From assembly GCF_030272615.1 (NCBI RefSeq), contig NC_081409.1, forward strand, positions 530,448,291 to 530,512,290: DNA of 64,000 bases. The letters run 5' to 3'. The translations under genes and the position numbers were made by a program. The stretch comes from Cryptomeria japonica. Lineage: Eukaryota > Streptophyta > Pinopsida > Cupressales > Cupressaceae. The notes under the pieces were generated by a model. It had not been told where the DNA came from and made no database searches. It saw only the letters and a program-made list of their open reading frames with translations. Below are positions 11,899-24,404 of this stretch, in pieces; the stretch's first letter is position 1, and each line of letters begins with the position of its first letter.

Positions 11899-13127
11899 TG
11901 TTAGGCCCAATATGGAAAGCTAATGTACTGAGAGGGGAGGGGTGAATCAGTACTTCAAAACTTTTCTTCAACAATAGCTTTACTGTTAAGCATAAACTGA
12001 ATAGTGCAGTAACATAATATAATGCTAAAACAAATAAATAACAATCATACATGATTCACTCCATAACACATATATTTTGGTTACGCAAAAACTTTTGGTT
12101 AGAGAGAAAAATTGCGGTGGGGATGACACCCACAACTTCACTACTGCAATAATAAAGGTTGCTCAGTTAGAGCTACATGTTTAGCCATTTCTGATAGCTT
12201 ACCTTGTTAGGAGTATCAAGATCTGTTAGATCTACCTTGCTAAAGGATTTTACAACACTTATTCTAAACACTGCACCTGGTTAGAGGCTTTACAATTTAT
12301 AGACATAGTTAGAGTCTTTTACCTTGTTAGAGGTTTTTCTTACAACTCAAAATATTACAATCAAATCTTTACAAATTATCTGCAACTTTACATCTGAAAT
12401 GTTATAGCAGATTCTATGTGCTCAAAATGATATTACCTTGCTTATAGCATACCTCGGTAATCCATATATTAACTTGGTAAACCCTTCTGTTTACTCTATT
12501 CCTTGACTGTTCTCTGAAATCCTTCTTGGTGACCTTTGTGTTTCTCTATCAACTGTAATAGTCATAACACTCTATGATATCTCATGATTTTCCTTTTTGT
12601 ATATGTCTTGCTTCACACACACATGCACATATATACTTGCACATATATCTAATCCTAAATTCATGTTGTATAAATAGATCTCTTATGTCGGTGATCTGGT
12701 CTATGCTTTGATCTTACAAACATGATTTCTCGAATGAATAACCATGCAAAATATTTCATTGGTTAGATGACCTCAAAATCATACGCAATCTTTAAGTGCA
12801 ATTTCTAATGTGATAACAGTTACTTGTTCCTCGATCTTTGTAACACGTTTCCCATAAATGTCCAGGTTCAGTGAATCTGGTAACACATTTCACTTGGTGT
12901 GTGTTAACTTGGTATATCATTCTTACTGCTCAGTATACATAGAGTGTTACTCGGTAGAGTGTTCAGTGTGTACTACGCTCTAAGACTACTTTCTTCTATA
13001 ACCGATTGCACTATGCTTACCAACTGTTCTGTGCTTACTGACTGAAAGATTCGGTAGAAGTAACCGACTAGAATAAATAGAATAACTTTGAACATAAGAC
13101 TAATGGCAATCTTAGTAAGTAGTAACA
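11899..13127 (-). repeat. B 5' LTR
   Basis: 1,229 bp, matching 5014-6228. In plus reading its left end is TGTTAGGCCC beside the primer site and its right end TAGTAACA beside the target duplication TTAAT. Confidence 0.9.
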
Positions 13128-13132
13128 TTAAT

Positions 13133-13600
13133 AAGTGCAGGTCAAGCAATTATACCGGTTTTAGCAAAGCAATTCAAAAGAACAATGTTACATATTATGC
13201 ATGCAACAAGATTGGACACATAGCTAAGTTTCATAGAAGCAGAAATCCACTAGTTAACAATGATGGATCAAATGATAAAGGGAAAGAGAAGGTCAATGAA
13301 ATCCAGCAAGATCATACCAAGAGATGGGTCAGGAAGTCAGATGATCAATTGGCAGATGGGAATGCTCTAGTTACTCAACATGCAAAGCAGGTTGCTCCTA
13401 CATTGGCATGAAGCTCATTCGGTAACTGAGGTAGATGCCTTAGGGGTAGTTAAAATTCATTATAATATTGCTCAAGCCCTAAGAAGGAGTTCTGGAAGAT
13501 GTTCCAGACATTGGAAATGCTTATCTGGCATGGAGATGTTCGACCAAGATCCAGTATCTTTCACTGGAAGTCATTCATATCAATGATGGATTAGGGTTTG
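13133..13600 (+). pseudogene. E1 gag-like gene, right part
   Basis: The E1 gag resumes after B with CRSSNYTGFSKAIQ and a fourth knuckle, YACNKIGHIAKFHRS (first Cys read as Tyr, last Cys as His). A basic/acidic tail with KGKEKVNEIQQDHTKRW stops at 13409. The same segment in D is in better condition (CYACNEVGHIAKFC). After the stop the sequence still aligns with D (34466-34784 and 43019-43122), including TGATGGATTAGGGTTT near 13583, so it is the gag tail and intergenic leader rather than new DNA. Confidence 0.7.
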
Positions 13601-13771
13601 TTGAATCCACTTCATTTTTTATCACCATGCATTTAGAGTGATTAAGAGCGATTAAGAGTGAGTCTAAGGCAATTCAGTGCAATCGATATATTCTTTAGTT
13701 ATTTCACCAGTGATCAGAAGTGTTCTTTAGGGTTTCACCGACAACTATTTCTCAAGTATTTATCTTTCATC

Positions 13772-15355
13772 ATGGAAGAAATATCATCCTCTACGCCTAC
13801 TTTTATTGCAAATCCTACTATTGTTGAGGTTAAGGATAGTTCTAGGCCAACTTTCAAGCAATGTCCACATATTTCCACCTTGGATGATTTGGCTGGTGCA
13901 TTTTCTTGTGTTCTAGAAGGAGTTATATATGTGGAAGATGTTAGAGCATACATTCCTTACCATATTGAGGATTTGGGTACCAATGATATCAAGAGCATGT
14001 ATATGAGAAATTTGATGGGAGACTCTGGAAAGATCAAGCCCGAGTATAAGCATATTGAGGATCTAGGGTTTCCAGGAATTATGGATATTCTTGAATCTGA
14101 AGATGAAATCATTAGATATGTACTGAGTAGAGTGCATGGAGAGTTCATCTAGTTGGACAGACCTTACAAGATTTTGAAAGAGGCCATTAGGGCCATCACC
14201 GGTTTGTCACAGATTGGTCAGCATCCAGAGAATAATATTTCTAATGATCGGGTTAACAAAATCACCGATGATCAATGAGGGTTAGCACCATCATAGATAG
14301 AGACATCAAATTTGGTAGCATGATTATTGGATACAAGGTAACTCAATCCAATCGTCTTAACTCTATTTCTAGCTCTTGCATTTATGCCACACATAAGATC
14401 ATGAGGGAAAATGAGAAGTTAGATCTCTGTGGATGGATAGATGAGTTGTTAATTAACCTAGGGAAGATCAAAGGAGAGAAGAAGGGGACATTCTAGTATG
14501 GAAATCTTATTGTCTATTTGATGTTTTTTTCATTAATGAAACTCCTAGTTTTGGGAAGAGACAATGGGCATTTGATATCCAAGTAGGAAGACACCTGAAA
14601 CAATCTATTGCTACTTTGGGTAGTCAGCGAGATGATAAGGTTTGGGGTTACTTCAAGGCATTCAAGAAGGCAATGAAATCTAGAGAAAGGGTTCCAAAGA
14701 ACATTGTTGAGAAATACTCAACCAAGATATGATTCATGGTTAAAAAGGATGAGACCTTGATGGAAGTAGTCAAGCCCCGAAAGATATGGATAGAAGAGAT
14801 GGGTTATGAAGTTGATGCACAGATTTTGGATGCTTATGCAAAGATGTAAATTGATGCACCTATTGATGAAGCTGAGAATTTTTTTGGAACTGCAAAATAG
14901 AAGAAGCAAGAGGTTGAAACTGAATTTAACAATAAGAAGAGGGATAAATAGCAGGGCAAAGACAACAAATTTGTTGAACAGGTATCTTAGGACATCAAGG
15001 CATTAATGGATGTTGTTCCAGAAAAAGGAAGGAAGAGGAAAGAGCCTGAAGTTTTTATTGAGCCTACTGCATCAGACTCTGGAACTGAAGATGACACACC
15101 TTTAGCATTTAAGAGGGTATTGAGGATGAAAGGTGAGGAGACTAAGGAGGAAGCTAGGAAGCAACCAGTAAGGAAGGTTATAATCAAGGTACCAGCAAAG
15201 AAGAGATCTCCAAAGAAAACACCTTCTGCACCATCCGGTACTTGAAGAAGAAAGAAGATGGTTGACACAGATCTTGCAATTGTATCTGGTAATGTAACTA
15301 TTATTCCACCCAAGACTTGTGTAGAATTGGTAGATGAAATAACTAAGGATGGTAT
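13772..15355 (+). pseudogene. E1 ORF2, part 1 (unknown conserved protein)
   Basis: The start is the ATG at 13772 (MEEISSSTPT), matching the ATG of D at 34465. The frame carries the motifs shared with B ORF2: YVEDVRAYI, HIEDLG, KIKPEYKHIEDLG, LSRVHGEF and PYKILKEAI. Further on are WGYFKAFKKAMKSRERVP, a hydrophobic/charged middle, and a basic tail KRKEPEVF...RKQPVRKVIIKV with KKRSPKKTPS. Stops at 14150, 14276, 14494, 14731 and later, plus a frameshift near 14275, show decay. Element C interrupts it at 15355, and it continues at 29833 and 46172. Without insertions it is about 1,085 codons. No pol signature was found; function unknown. Confidence 0.72.
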
Positions 15356-15617
15356 TGCTACCAAAATTTTGCACATACCCAATTTGGTGCCCTAATGAAG
15401 CCTTGCATTCATTCATATTGAAAAGCCCAAATCATGAGCAAAAAATCAGAAATACATGTTTTTGTCTAACTTGTTTGCTTCATGTGCAGATATAGGAAAA
15501 GCAATGCAGCATGTGGGTTAAAATAGGCTCTCGAAGAGGTTGAGCTCAGCATGCTGATTTAAGAATGTCAAATTCACTCTTCTGCTTGATGAAGTAAGGA
15601 CAAAAGAAACTCAGAGA

Positions 15618-17009
15618 TGTTGGCATTTTGATGATGTTGTGATTGTCATTGATGGACACACACTTGTTTTGAGATCACTTTTTGTATGTATGAGTTATGC
15701 TCAACCGGTATTTGTTCCAACCGGTATTATGTATTATAGTCTTTAGACTATCGGTGTTTTGGAGAAAGTGTTTACCGATCTCAAGTGGTATGAAGACCCA
15801 AGCAGTATGAAAACCTCAAACGATTCGAGGATCTCAAGCGGAACGAAGGGATAAAGCTGTAGTTATCATTTTTCCTAGTCTTCATTTTGACAAACCGGTA
15901 ATTGGTAAAATGTGTGAACCGGTAATCGGTTAAAGGTATGAACCCATATTACTCTATGATGAGTTACCAACCAGTATTTTTGTGATGAGTTATCATCCAC
16001 CGACACTTTGGTAGTGATTTTGTGTCGTGTTATCAAATGTGTCTAGATGCACTAAACCTAGGAACTTGCAATGTAATCCTATTGGACTGACATGAAATCA
16101 GATTCCTTTATAAGGACATCATGTCTAGGGTTTTAGAAGTTATGAGGGTTTAAGGTGGTTGATGAGGTTTTTGTATGTGCGATCATAGAAGAAGATTAGG
16201 TCTGTGTGAAGAAATAGAGTGTGGAGATATTGAAGACGGAAGTAATGCTGAAATGCAATAATAATGAGCTATCAAGGATCTGACCAAGCATATTGTGCTA
16301 GTATCTAGATCACTCACTTGTTGATTACTCACATCTTCGACAAGTCTGAAACCCTTAATCGGGTAGGCCTAGAAAAGCCTTTGTAAATCCTCTAACAAGG
16401 TGGTTCACAACTGTGGATCTAAAATCCTCTCACAAGGTAGTCTTTAATAGGACTTATCTCCTAATAGAGATCTAGATTCCTAACAGGATCTATTCTGGTG
16501 AAGAACATTGTATGACCTTAACCGATCTGGTTACTATTCTGCAGATAGTTACTTGTGAGTTTCATCTCATCGTGGTTTTTTCCATTGGGGTTTCCACATC
16601 AAAATCTCTTGTGTTATGGTGACTGTGCTCTTGTGGGTGAATGCTTTATTTACTATTTGGTTTGCATTTGTCTTAACCGGTTTGTTAGTAAATCTACTAT
16701 ACTGATTAACTGCTAAATTGTTTAAGTGTTTGAGTTCAGTATTTATTGGTATACTAATTCAGCCCCCCCCCCCCTCTTGGTATTCATCAAGAGCCCACTA
16801 TACTATATAAAGGGGGGGGGGGGGCTCTCCACCATCTATCTACGTGATACAATTGATGCCATATATCCATAGGGGCCTTTCTACAGTGGAGGTTGTATCA
16901 TGTAGATAGAGAGTGATGCATTGGGGAGAGGTGGATAGTGATGCCCCCTTCGGGGAGAGGGGAGAGGCCCTTCCCCCTACCATTATAGAGTAGGGAAAAT
17001 CTAGTGGGG
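15618..17009 (+). mobile_element. insertion in the C 5' LTR: LTR-like sequence plus G-rich segment
   Basis: The 3' LTR of C reads CAGAGAAAATGCAATCGGTT where the 5' LTR has CAGAGA, then TGTTGGCATTTTGATGATG, and 1.4 kb later AATCAACCGG. The inserted block begins like a plant LTR and contains several ACCGGTA-type words. Up to about 16,790 it resembles a solo or truncated LTR ending TCTTGGTATTCATCAAG. The last 220 bases are different: a C12 run, a G13 run and an 18-bp inverted repeat. No gene was found. Confidence 0.6.
16835..16910. repeat. 18-bp inverted repeat
   Basis: TCTATCTACGTGATACAA (16835-16852) and TTGTATCATGTAGATAGA (16893-16910) are reverse complements apart from one base. The arms are separated by 40 bases and could form a hairpin or be ends of a small mobile fragment. 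Confidence 0.7.
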
Positions 17010-19923
17010 GGAATCAACCGGTGTAAAGTTTTTACTTGGGCACCAAAGAGGGTTTTTAAAAGGCCAAAGAACTTCCAAGCATTTTCAGTCACCAGGCATG
17101 AAGAACATTTATCCCACATTGGTTGTGGGGAAGAGATTTTTTGTATTTAAAACTAAAGTCATATATAACTATAGTGTCAAAGCTTATGGGCTTTTGGCAA
17201 GAAGAGGCTTGTGGCCTGGTGGACCCCGTGAACGCACACATCTTAAGGCGACCCAAATTTTACATCATACCAAAAAGACCAAGAGTAAAGATCGAGCAAG
17301 TTGAAGAAAGATCAACAGTCAGACAAAAGATCAGATGGTGGTCGCTAAGGCACTATGGAAATATGCAAGCCCAATTATCGTCGTGACTTGGTGACAAGGT
17401 GATCCCAGGTCCATCGAACATTGGTAAGACCCATGATATGTTACGTCAAAGGCCTGGTAGAGATTGCAAAGTGGTGTGTGTCACCATCGGATATCAGAAT
17501 AGCAGGTTTGATGATATCCCGATGACCCGATGGAAAGTGTGAAACTGTGCAGGGAAAATGCGAAACAATGCAAATCAATGGAGATCGGATGGTGGAGTGA
17601 TATTTTGAGGTTATCCATGACTATCACTGTACCGTAGTTGTGAAGTTCCCAGAATGAATATCCTCATGACAGGTGGCAGGCAAGGTGGTGCCCAGGTGGA
17701 CTCTGAGCAAATCACAAGTTGACATGTGGTGACACGCAGTAAGACAGGTGGCGGTCCAGTAGCTGGTGACATGGCACGGATGGGTGACTTATCAAGCAGA
17801 TCTTGGCCATGACGAGTCCATAAAAGGTTTCATTGAAAGCTCAGTTCCATTGACATCGACCAGACCTTGGCCGTGATGAGTCTCAAAAAGGTTTCACCAA
17901 AGGCTCAATTTCATCGACATAATAATATCGATAAAACTATAGGTTTGATGACACTGGTAAATGGCTCGCCGAGGGAATACTTTGGCCGAAAGAAGGATAT
18001 CCGACAGAGCAAGATGCATGGTAGGCAGGGCTGAGGTGGTGGATGAGGTTGTGCTCAGGTGGAATATGTGGCAAACCGAAGATTGAAATGTGGCACAGAT
18101 GGACAAAGAGGTAAAGGTTGAGCAAATCAGAAAGTTTAACGGTGAGAAAGAAAGATCCAATGGTTGTCGCTATGTCGTGATGCAAAGTCGATCATCAAAT
18201 ACTCACTGCGACTTGGTGACAAAGCACATGCAGAAAAGGTGAGTGCCCAAAGAGGATAAGGATTGTTCAAGTCCGGAAGATCCGATAGTTGTCACTAAGG
18301 CGCAAGAAAAAGTTGCATGCCCAGTTATCAGTGTGACTTAGCGATAAGGTGGGTCCAGGTCCAGTGGTGGTTAAAATGGTAGTCTAGATGGCAGACAAAG
18401 TGGATCTGCGAGCAAATCAGAGGCTGACACATGGAAAAAGTCTATAGATGAGCGAATGTCTACATTTTTAAGTCAACTTTGAACTTGAACTTTGAATCGG
18501 TTCAAAGTGGTTCACCGGTTCAAAGTGGTTCAATGGTTCAAAGTTCTTTATCCTCGCTCATTCCTGTGGGCCCAGGATGAACAAAGAAAACAAGCAGAGA
18601 TAAAAACAAATGGTAGGGCCCGCTAGGAAGTAAAAAAAAAAGTTAAATGCAAGCAGCCATGGTCAATATTGGCGATCTAGTGGCTGGCATATAAAAATTG
18701 CACGGTGGACTCAAAATTGGTTGTTTGAATGGTGAAATTCCCGCCAAGCAAGGAGGTGATTTCTACATGAAAGATTAATGCAGATGCTTATTGATTATCT
18801 AAATGTGCAATGTTACATACCATTGGAAAGCTCACGAAACAGGAAGATCATTTCCACAACCAATTTTTAACAAAAGTTTCAACATGGAGAGCAGTTGCCA
18901 AGGAGTGCATAAGATTTTTTGAGTGGGATTTCTTTTTCATACAGTGAAAATTCAGTTCATCATGCAACTTTCACATGGGGATAGCTATTTTTCATATTTA
19001 GACATTCAGATTTTTAAACAGGAGGTTCATTTTTTTAATGGAGCTATTTAGGGTGAGATTGACAATTTCATATTCAATAATGAGGGTTTCTCTTCATGCA
19101 AGATTAGTGGCAGTCCTTTTGAGCAGTAAAGATTATTATTTTACAGTATTGTGCATGAGTTTTTATGCCATTTTGGGGGAGATTCACCCAAGGCTTTTCT
19201 CATGCAATCATTTTAGGGTTTTGAAGGGGATTCATCATGATTTCTATATATTCCTTCTCTCCTTTATTCCCTCTAGTTCTTTCTTTTTTGCATACACATT
19301 TTTGCAAAAAAACATTGTAGCTCAGCAGTATTTGAGTTTTGTAATAGCAACACTCCTTTATTTTTCAGTAATATAGTAGTAGACTTTCCTTCTTAGTACT
19401 TATATTATCTAGTGAATGAATGATTTGATAATTTCCTATGATTTTTATCCTCTAATTTATCCCATTCAGTCAATTTGTGGTGCAAGGAGATACGTGTTAG
19501 TTGCAGGTTTTAGTTTGTGTTAGTTGATTTTAATTACTTGAAGTTGTGAAAACTTGTTGTTTTCCTTCATGCATGCATTAAATTCATCCCTTTCTAGGAA
19601 ATGTTTATGCATCTACATGTTTAGCTGAGTTGTGAAGCTATCATAGTTATTTGTTGAAGGTTTTGTGAGTTAAGCAGGTTGCAGATCTCAGATAAGATAT
19701 TTGGTGCATCACCTTCATTAGAATAGATTTTTATTACATGCAAGCTTTCTATCCCTTTTCTTATCAATAGTATTTAAAAGAGATTCACCAAACAGGAAGT
19801 CAGCCTGATCTCTGGAGATTCACCTTCACTTTGAGAAACCCAAAGGCTCGAAGGTGTTTCCATGTTTCACAGGATTTCTTGTTTTCAAACTTAGCATCAC
19901 GGGTGCAATCCTCAATGACAATA

Positions 19924-20387
19924 GTTTTTTGCATGCCTAGTGGGACACATTTTGAGCTATCACAGCTCAAAGAAAATCCATTTTTGTTGTTGTTTTGGTA
20001 TTGACAATAACATTTCATCGTATTGACGTTATTTTTTCTAAAGTACTTGGCGACTCTATTTTCTGGTTTTATGTGCAGAACAGATCTTAACAGCATATGA
20101 AAAAGTATCAAACTAGACAGAGTGAGGATTCGGTTGAGCATATTGAGCTACCACCATCACAGAGAAGGTCAAGGACAATGAAAAAGACAGAAAAAGGCAA
20201 CAAATTCAACATTTGAGTTTCTAGAAAGTTCGTCAGTTGAAGTTTTTCTTGAAACTCCATATCTTAATCTTCTATCTAATTCTTCTCCTCTACCTAATAA
20301 TTCTTAGCCCAATTTTTCCTTTTTGTAACTACTTCAATTCAACCATCTATTACCCAAAATCCACTAGTAAATCCTCCAATATTTACA
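19924..20387 (+). other. C leader with displaced primer-site candidate
   Basis: Non-coding leader between the LTR and gag. No good primer site abuts the LTR. The best candidate, TTGGCGACTCT at about 20048, resembles the TGGCGACTC core used by several Tat/Ogre-type elements but lies about 125 bases away. Confidence 0.45.
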
Positions 20388-21801
20388 ATGGTCATACCAA
20401 GAGCACATGCTTTTGTACCCTTCAATGGAGGCAGCCCTTTGACTTTGACCCAAAATGATCCTATACCAGGAGCAACTCTAAAAGGTCTACTTATTTTCAC
20501 TGGTGAAAACCACATCACACCCATTGAGCACATAAGAGATGTAGCATCTCTATGTGCAGTTCACCATATAACCCAAGAGAATGTAGCACTCAGGCTACTG
20601 GCAGCATCATTCAAAGGAAAAGCACTTCAATGGTTCAAGGGTTTGCAAATTAATTCAGTTACCAATTGGGATGATTTGGGCGATAAGCTAATAAAGTAGT
20701 TTGCAGATAAATCAGATCACCTATCATTGGTAGAGCAGATGACCAATATCAAGAGGGCACCGCAAGAGCAGATGATTGATTTCAATTACCATTTTGAGTG
20801 AACCTACAATAGAATTCCTACAACGGTAAAACCCTCTCTTGAACATGCATTTTTATATTATTTGAGAGCTTTAAATAGCGATATTGTTGTTATGATTCAA
20901 TCTATGGGTGGGTTTACATTACCAGTAGCTTATGATATATCTATGAGAGCAAAAAATAGCCTTATAAAAGCTGGTAAAATTGCCCCTAGGCCTCCTATGC
21001 CTATTTTTCCCGATATACAACCATTGATACCTTTACAATTACCCCCTATAGCTGCAATACTTGTTGTTCTAGCACTAGGTTTTTAAAATTATGTTCAAAA
21101 TAGTGTTGTAGAAGACTCGTTAAAACAACTACATACGTTACAAGAGATGTTTATAAAGAATGTTGAAGCAACTCAACAAATCCAGCAGACTATGCAAAAT
21201 TTTGGTATTGAATTGGTGAACATCAAGAAAAATTAGAACCAAAATGAAAGGTATCAAGCCTCATATCAACCCAATAGGCCTAACTATCAAGTTGATGCTC
21301 AGAATCAAAGGAGGAACTACAACAATAGGCAAAACCAATAGTATAATCAGAATACTACTAGCAATTCTAAAGAAATTGTTCCTTCAGAACAATATGGCAC
21401 AAGAGTGGTGTTTTCCTTGCCAACAACCTTATAATCAAGCATCATGCCAAAATGCAATGAATGCTCAATTACAAGCTTTGATGGTTTAGAATAACATGTC
21501 TTATAAGGATGCAGGTATAAATGAGGAACTAGAAGGTCCTAAAGTGGCTATGATGAATTGGCAAGGTGAGGAATTTTGTGGAGTTAATCATCCACAAGCA
21601 CAAAATAGACCTTTTTCACCTGTTGCAGAAAATACAAGGTCAAAGAAATGTGCTATTGATATTGGACAGCAAGCTGCAAATAATCAACAACAAGCTATAA
21701 ATAATGGACAACAACAAAATAAATTTAGACAGAAGCTAGGTAAAGGAAAACAAAAAGCTTCTACAAGTCAGCAAGCTGTTAGTACACTTCCACCTGTCTA
21801 G
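20388..21801 (+). pseudogene. C gag
   Basis: Capsid protein gene of the gypsy element. The first frame (20388-20699) has the retrotransposon gag core: YTGEN-like LLIFTGENHITPIEHI, then ALRLLAASFKGKALQWFKGL and the WDDLGDKLIK region. It continues with FADKSDHLSLVEQM and AFLYYLRALNSDI. Stops at 20697, 20799, 21084 and 21487 and several frame changes break it. The C-terminal part (21496-21801) is Gln/Asn rich. A canonical CCHC knuckle is not seen; only a WCFPCQQPYNQASC cluster near 21410. Confidence 0.75.
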
Positions 21802-22039
21802 TATGTGCAAATTTTACCAAGAGGACCGCCTGCAACACCTAAAGAATAGCAGAAAGTTCAATCTCAGTTAAAACTAGCTCATCAAGAGCCTATTGTTCCA
21901 AAATTACAACATAAGTTTAGTGGTGCTACATTTAATATTGTTGAATATATGGAAAAAACCACTATTTCCATTACAATGATAGATGCATTGCAAATTCCTG
22001 GACAAAAGGAATTGCTGAAGATAAATTGGATAATTTTTC

Positions 22040-22444
22040 TTGACTAATGAGCCTCAAAAAGATCAACCTAGAGTTGCATTAGCTAGTGATATCCTAGTTA
22101 AGAATAATCAACCAATCCAAACACCAAAGCCTCCTCCATTTTTTGTGACATTGATAATTGGCAACCATCTAGTCCACAATTGCTTGATAGACTCAGGAGC
22201 CAATAGTTCAATTATGCCCAAAGACCTTGCAGATAAACTTGGTCTAATTTATGAGCTTGTTTCTAGAGGAGTTGTACAACTAGATGGAATAATAGTCAGG
22301 TTAGTTGGATTGCTCAAAGATCTTGGTTTGAACTTGCATGCTTGTCCTAATTTTGTAATACCTCAGGACATGTACATAGCTGACTTACCTCCACATTTTT
22401 CTATTTGCCTCTCTAGAGATTTCATAGCAAAATTAGGAGGATAA
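22040..22444 (+). pseudogene. C aspartic protease
   Basis: A retropepsin domain with the active-site motif LIDSGANSSIMP in the middle, preceded by the hydrophobic strand FFVTLIIGNHLVHNC. Downstream hydrophobic strands include GLNLHACPNFVIP. It would cut the Gag-Pol polyprotein. The catalytic Asp-Ser-Gly is intact although the frame is separated from gag and from the next domain by stops. Confidence 0.85.
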
Positions 22445-22464
22445 CTTTCGCTAATTGGTCACAT

Positions 22465-23210
22465 TTGTTTTTTAGAACCTGGTATGGTACTAAGGTTACC
22501 ATTAAGCCAGAACCCCAAGCCACTTGCCACTTAGAACCATATACCCCAAGTCCTATAAATGCAGATCTTGCCATCAGAGACCATGAGGAGTTACCACCTA
22601 TCCAAGATCCAGATACACATTTTCAAGGCATACCTGATGTGAATTTGGATGAGTGGGCAGCCCAGAATACTGCATAAGATCCTTTCATTAGCATGGATGA
22701 AATAGGTCTTGGTTTTTATATGATCCATGAGGAGGATGTTGTTATTCCTAAGCTTGAAAAGGAGGAAATTCCACTTGACCAGCAGTCAGAACAACAGAAA
22801 AATCAGGTTTGGCAGCTCTATTTTGATGGTTCAAGAGGTAAAAATGGTTTCGGAGGTGGTGTTATGCTAGTTTCACCAAAAGGTATGAGATACTACACTG
22901 CTTTCAGATTTTCTTTTAGCTGTACAAATAATACAACTGAGTATGAATCATTAGCACATGGCTTAGAATGGGCTAGGCAGAAAAAAGTTAAATGTTTACA
23001 AGTTTTTAGTGATAGTGAACTACTAGTGAACCAAGTAAGGAATATCCATGTCACCAAAAATGATGTTTTGAAGATGTACAAGCATAGAATTTGAGATTTA
23101 ACTGAAGATTTTGATGCATTTAATTTGTTGTCCATACCTAGAAGTCAAAATAAAGAAGCAGACAGGCTTGCTACTTTGGAGCTCAGTTCAATATTTCAAA
23201 AGAACTAGAA
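22465..23210 (+). pseudogene. C additional (archaeal-type) RNase H, upstream of RT
   Basis: After an acidic linker the sequence VWQLYFDGSRGKNGFGGGV begins an RNase H fold. The four acidic positions are legible: Asp in YFDGS, Glu in TTEYESLAHGLEWA, Asp in VFSDSELLV and Asp in NKEADRLAT (after a stop near 23092). This is the extra RNase H type known in Tat-lineage elements, where it is usually described between the canonical RNase H and integrase. Here it lies between protease and RT in one nearly continuous frame, so it is not a stray fragment from another element. Confidence 0.8.
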
Positions 23211-23390
23211 AATATTGATAGACACCAATATGTTAAATTTGCAGTAAGGCCCTCAGTTCCAGATAACAGTGTTAATTGGCAGGTTTTTGATTCAGATGAG
23301 CAGATTACCAATTTCCTAATTGAAGAAGCTAAGTTTTCTGCTAGAAATCAGCATAAGTTCAATGATCAATATGAAAATCAGTTTCTCCAA

Positions 23391-24404
23391 TTGAAAACTA
23401 ACAAGCTGCCCAAGGGTCTGGTAACCCTTGAATCTATTTTTAATACAAAAGATCAGGTCAGAAAGGATAAAGGCAACATGTTTGTGAAGGAAGAATATTA
23501 TGAACCTGTTGAAATATTCAAGGACAAGCTACTGAAAATTGGCAAGGTATGTACCCCTGAAGAAAAACATACTTTTGTAAAACTTTGTCAAGAATTCAAT
23601 GACATATTTGCATGGAGGTATGAAGATTTGAAAGGGTTTGATCCTCATTTAGCTTAGCATACCATAGAGCTGGTAGATGATGCAAAATTAGTAAGGGAAA
23701 AACAAAGGCCTCTTAGTCCAAAATTAGAACATCTTATGAGGACTGAGTTAAATAAGCTGATTGAAGGAAACATCATATTTCCAATCAAGCACACATCCTG
23801 GGTGTCCAATCTATTTCCTGTTAGGAAAAAGAATGGTGAACTTAGATTATGTGTTGATTTTAGAGACCTAAACAGAGCATCCCTGAAAGACCATTACCTT
23901 CTGTGCTCAATGGAGTAAATTTTGCAGGTTGTATTAGGGTCAGAGAGATTCTCATTACTTGATGGTTATTCAGGATATAACCAAATTCTGGTCAAAGAAG
24001 ATGACCCATACAAAACAACATTTACCACCAAGTGGGGTACAATGGCCTATAATAAAATGCCATTTGGACTGACCAATGCAGGGGCAACATTTCAATGTGC
24101 AATGGATATGACATTTCAAGGCCTGATTAACAAGTTTGTTTTGGTTTACCTAGATGATGTAACTATTTTTTCTAAAAAGGCTAATGAACATCTTGACCAT
24201 ATCAGACAGGTCTTTGAGAGATGCAGGGAATATGGAGTTTCATTAAATCCCAGGAAGAGCATATTTGTTGTTCATGAAGGCAAGTTACTGGGATATATTG
24301 TTTCAAAGCATGGGATTTCAATAGATCCTAAGAGGATCACAACCATACTTGCATTACCATTACCAGCACATAAGAAGGGACTCTGGAGTTTCATAGGTAG
24401 ATGA
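23391..24404 (+). pseudogene. C reverse transcriptase
   Basis: The linker FNDIFAWRYEDLKGFDP leads to the RT fingers (LRLCVDFRDLNRASLKDHY), palm A (FSLLDGYSGYNQI), KMPFGLTNAGATFQ, and the catalytic LVYLDDVTIFS with intact YLDD. The thumb reads LLGYIVSKHGISIDP. This is typical Ty3/gypsy RT. Breaks are stops at 23655 and 23916 and a frameshift near 24402. Confidence 0.92.

Larger units (their letters stand above)
5014..13127 (-). mobile_element. B: pol-less LTR retrotransposon inserted in E1 gag
   Basis: B is a complete element on the minus strand, with LTRs at 11899-13127 (5') and 5014-6228 (3'), an iMet-type primer site, a gag-like gene, an ORF2 gene and a polypurine tract. It splits a knuckle codon run of E1. 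The flanks CTAAT (5009-5013) and TTAAT (13128-13132) are a 5-bp target duplication with one difference. The uninterrupted D copy reads ATGGCTAATCAGTGCAGG across the same site, which confirms the join. No pol domain is present. Its LTRs are unrelated to E1, yet its gene plan is the same. Confidence 0.88.
15356..19923 (+). repeat. C 5' LTR, interrupted
   Basis: It starts TGCTACCAAAATTTTGCAC and ends ATCCTCAATGACAATA. It aligns with the 3' LTR (26634-29827) over its whole length apart from the foreign block 15618-17009. Short open frames repeated in both LTRs (for example 19038-19376 and 28930-29211) are repeat sequence, not genes. Confidence 0.88.

Noticed and set aside
17098-17386. Overlapping open frames, repeated at 26900-27196
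   Set aside because: Both lie at equivalent places in the two C LTRs and are not conserved in reading frame.
19038-19376. 112-codon open frame
   Set aside because: The same frame recurs in the other LTR of C (28930-29211); it is LTR sequence without a motif, not a gene.
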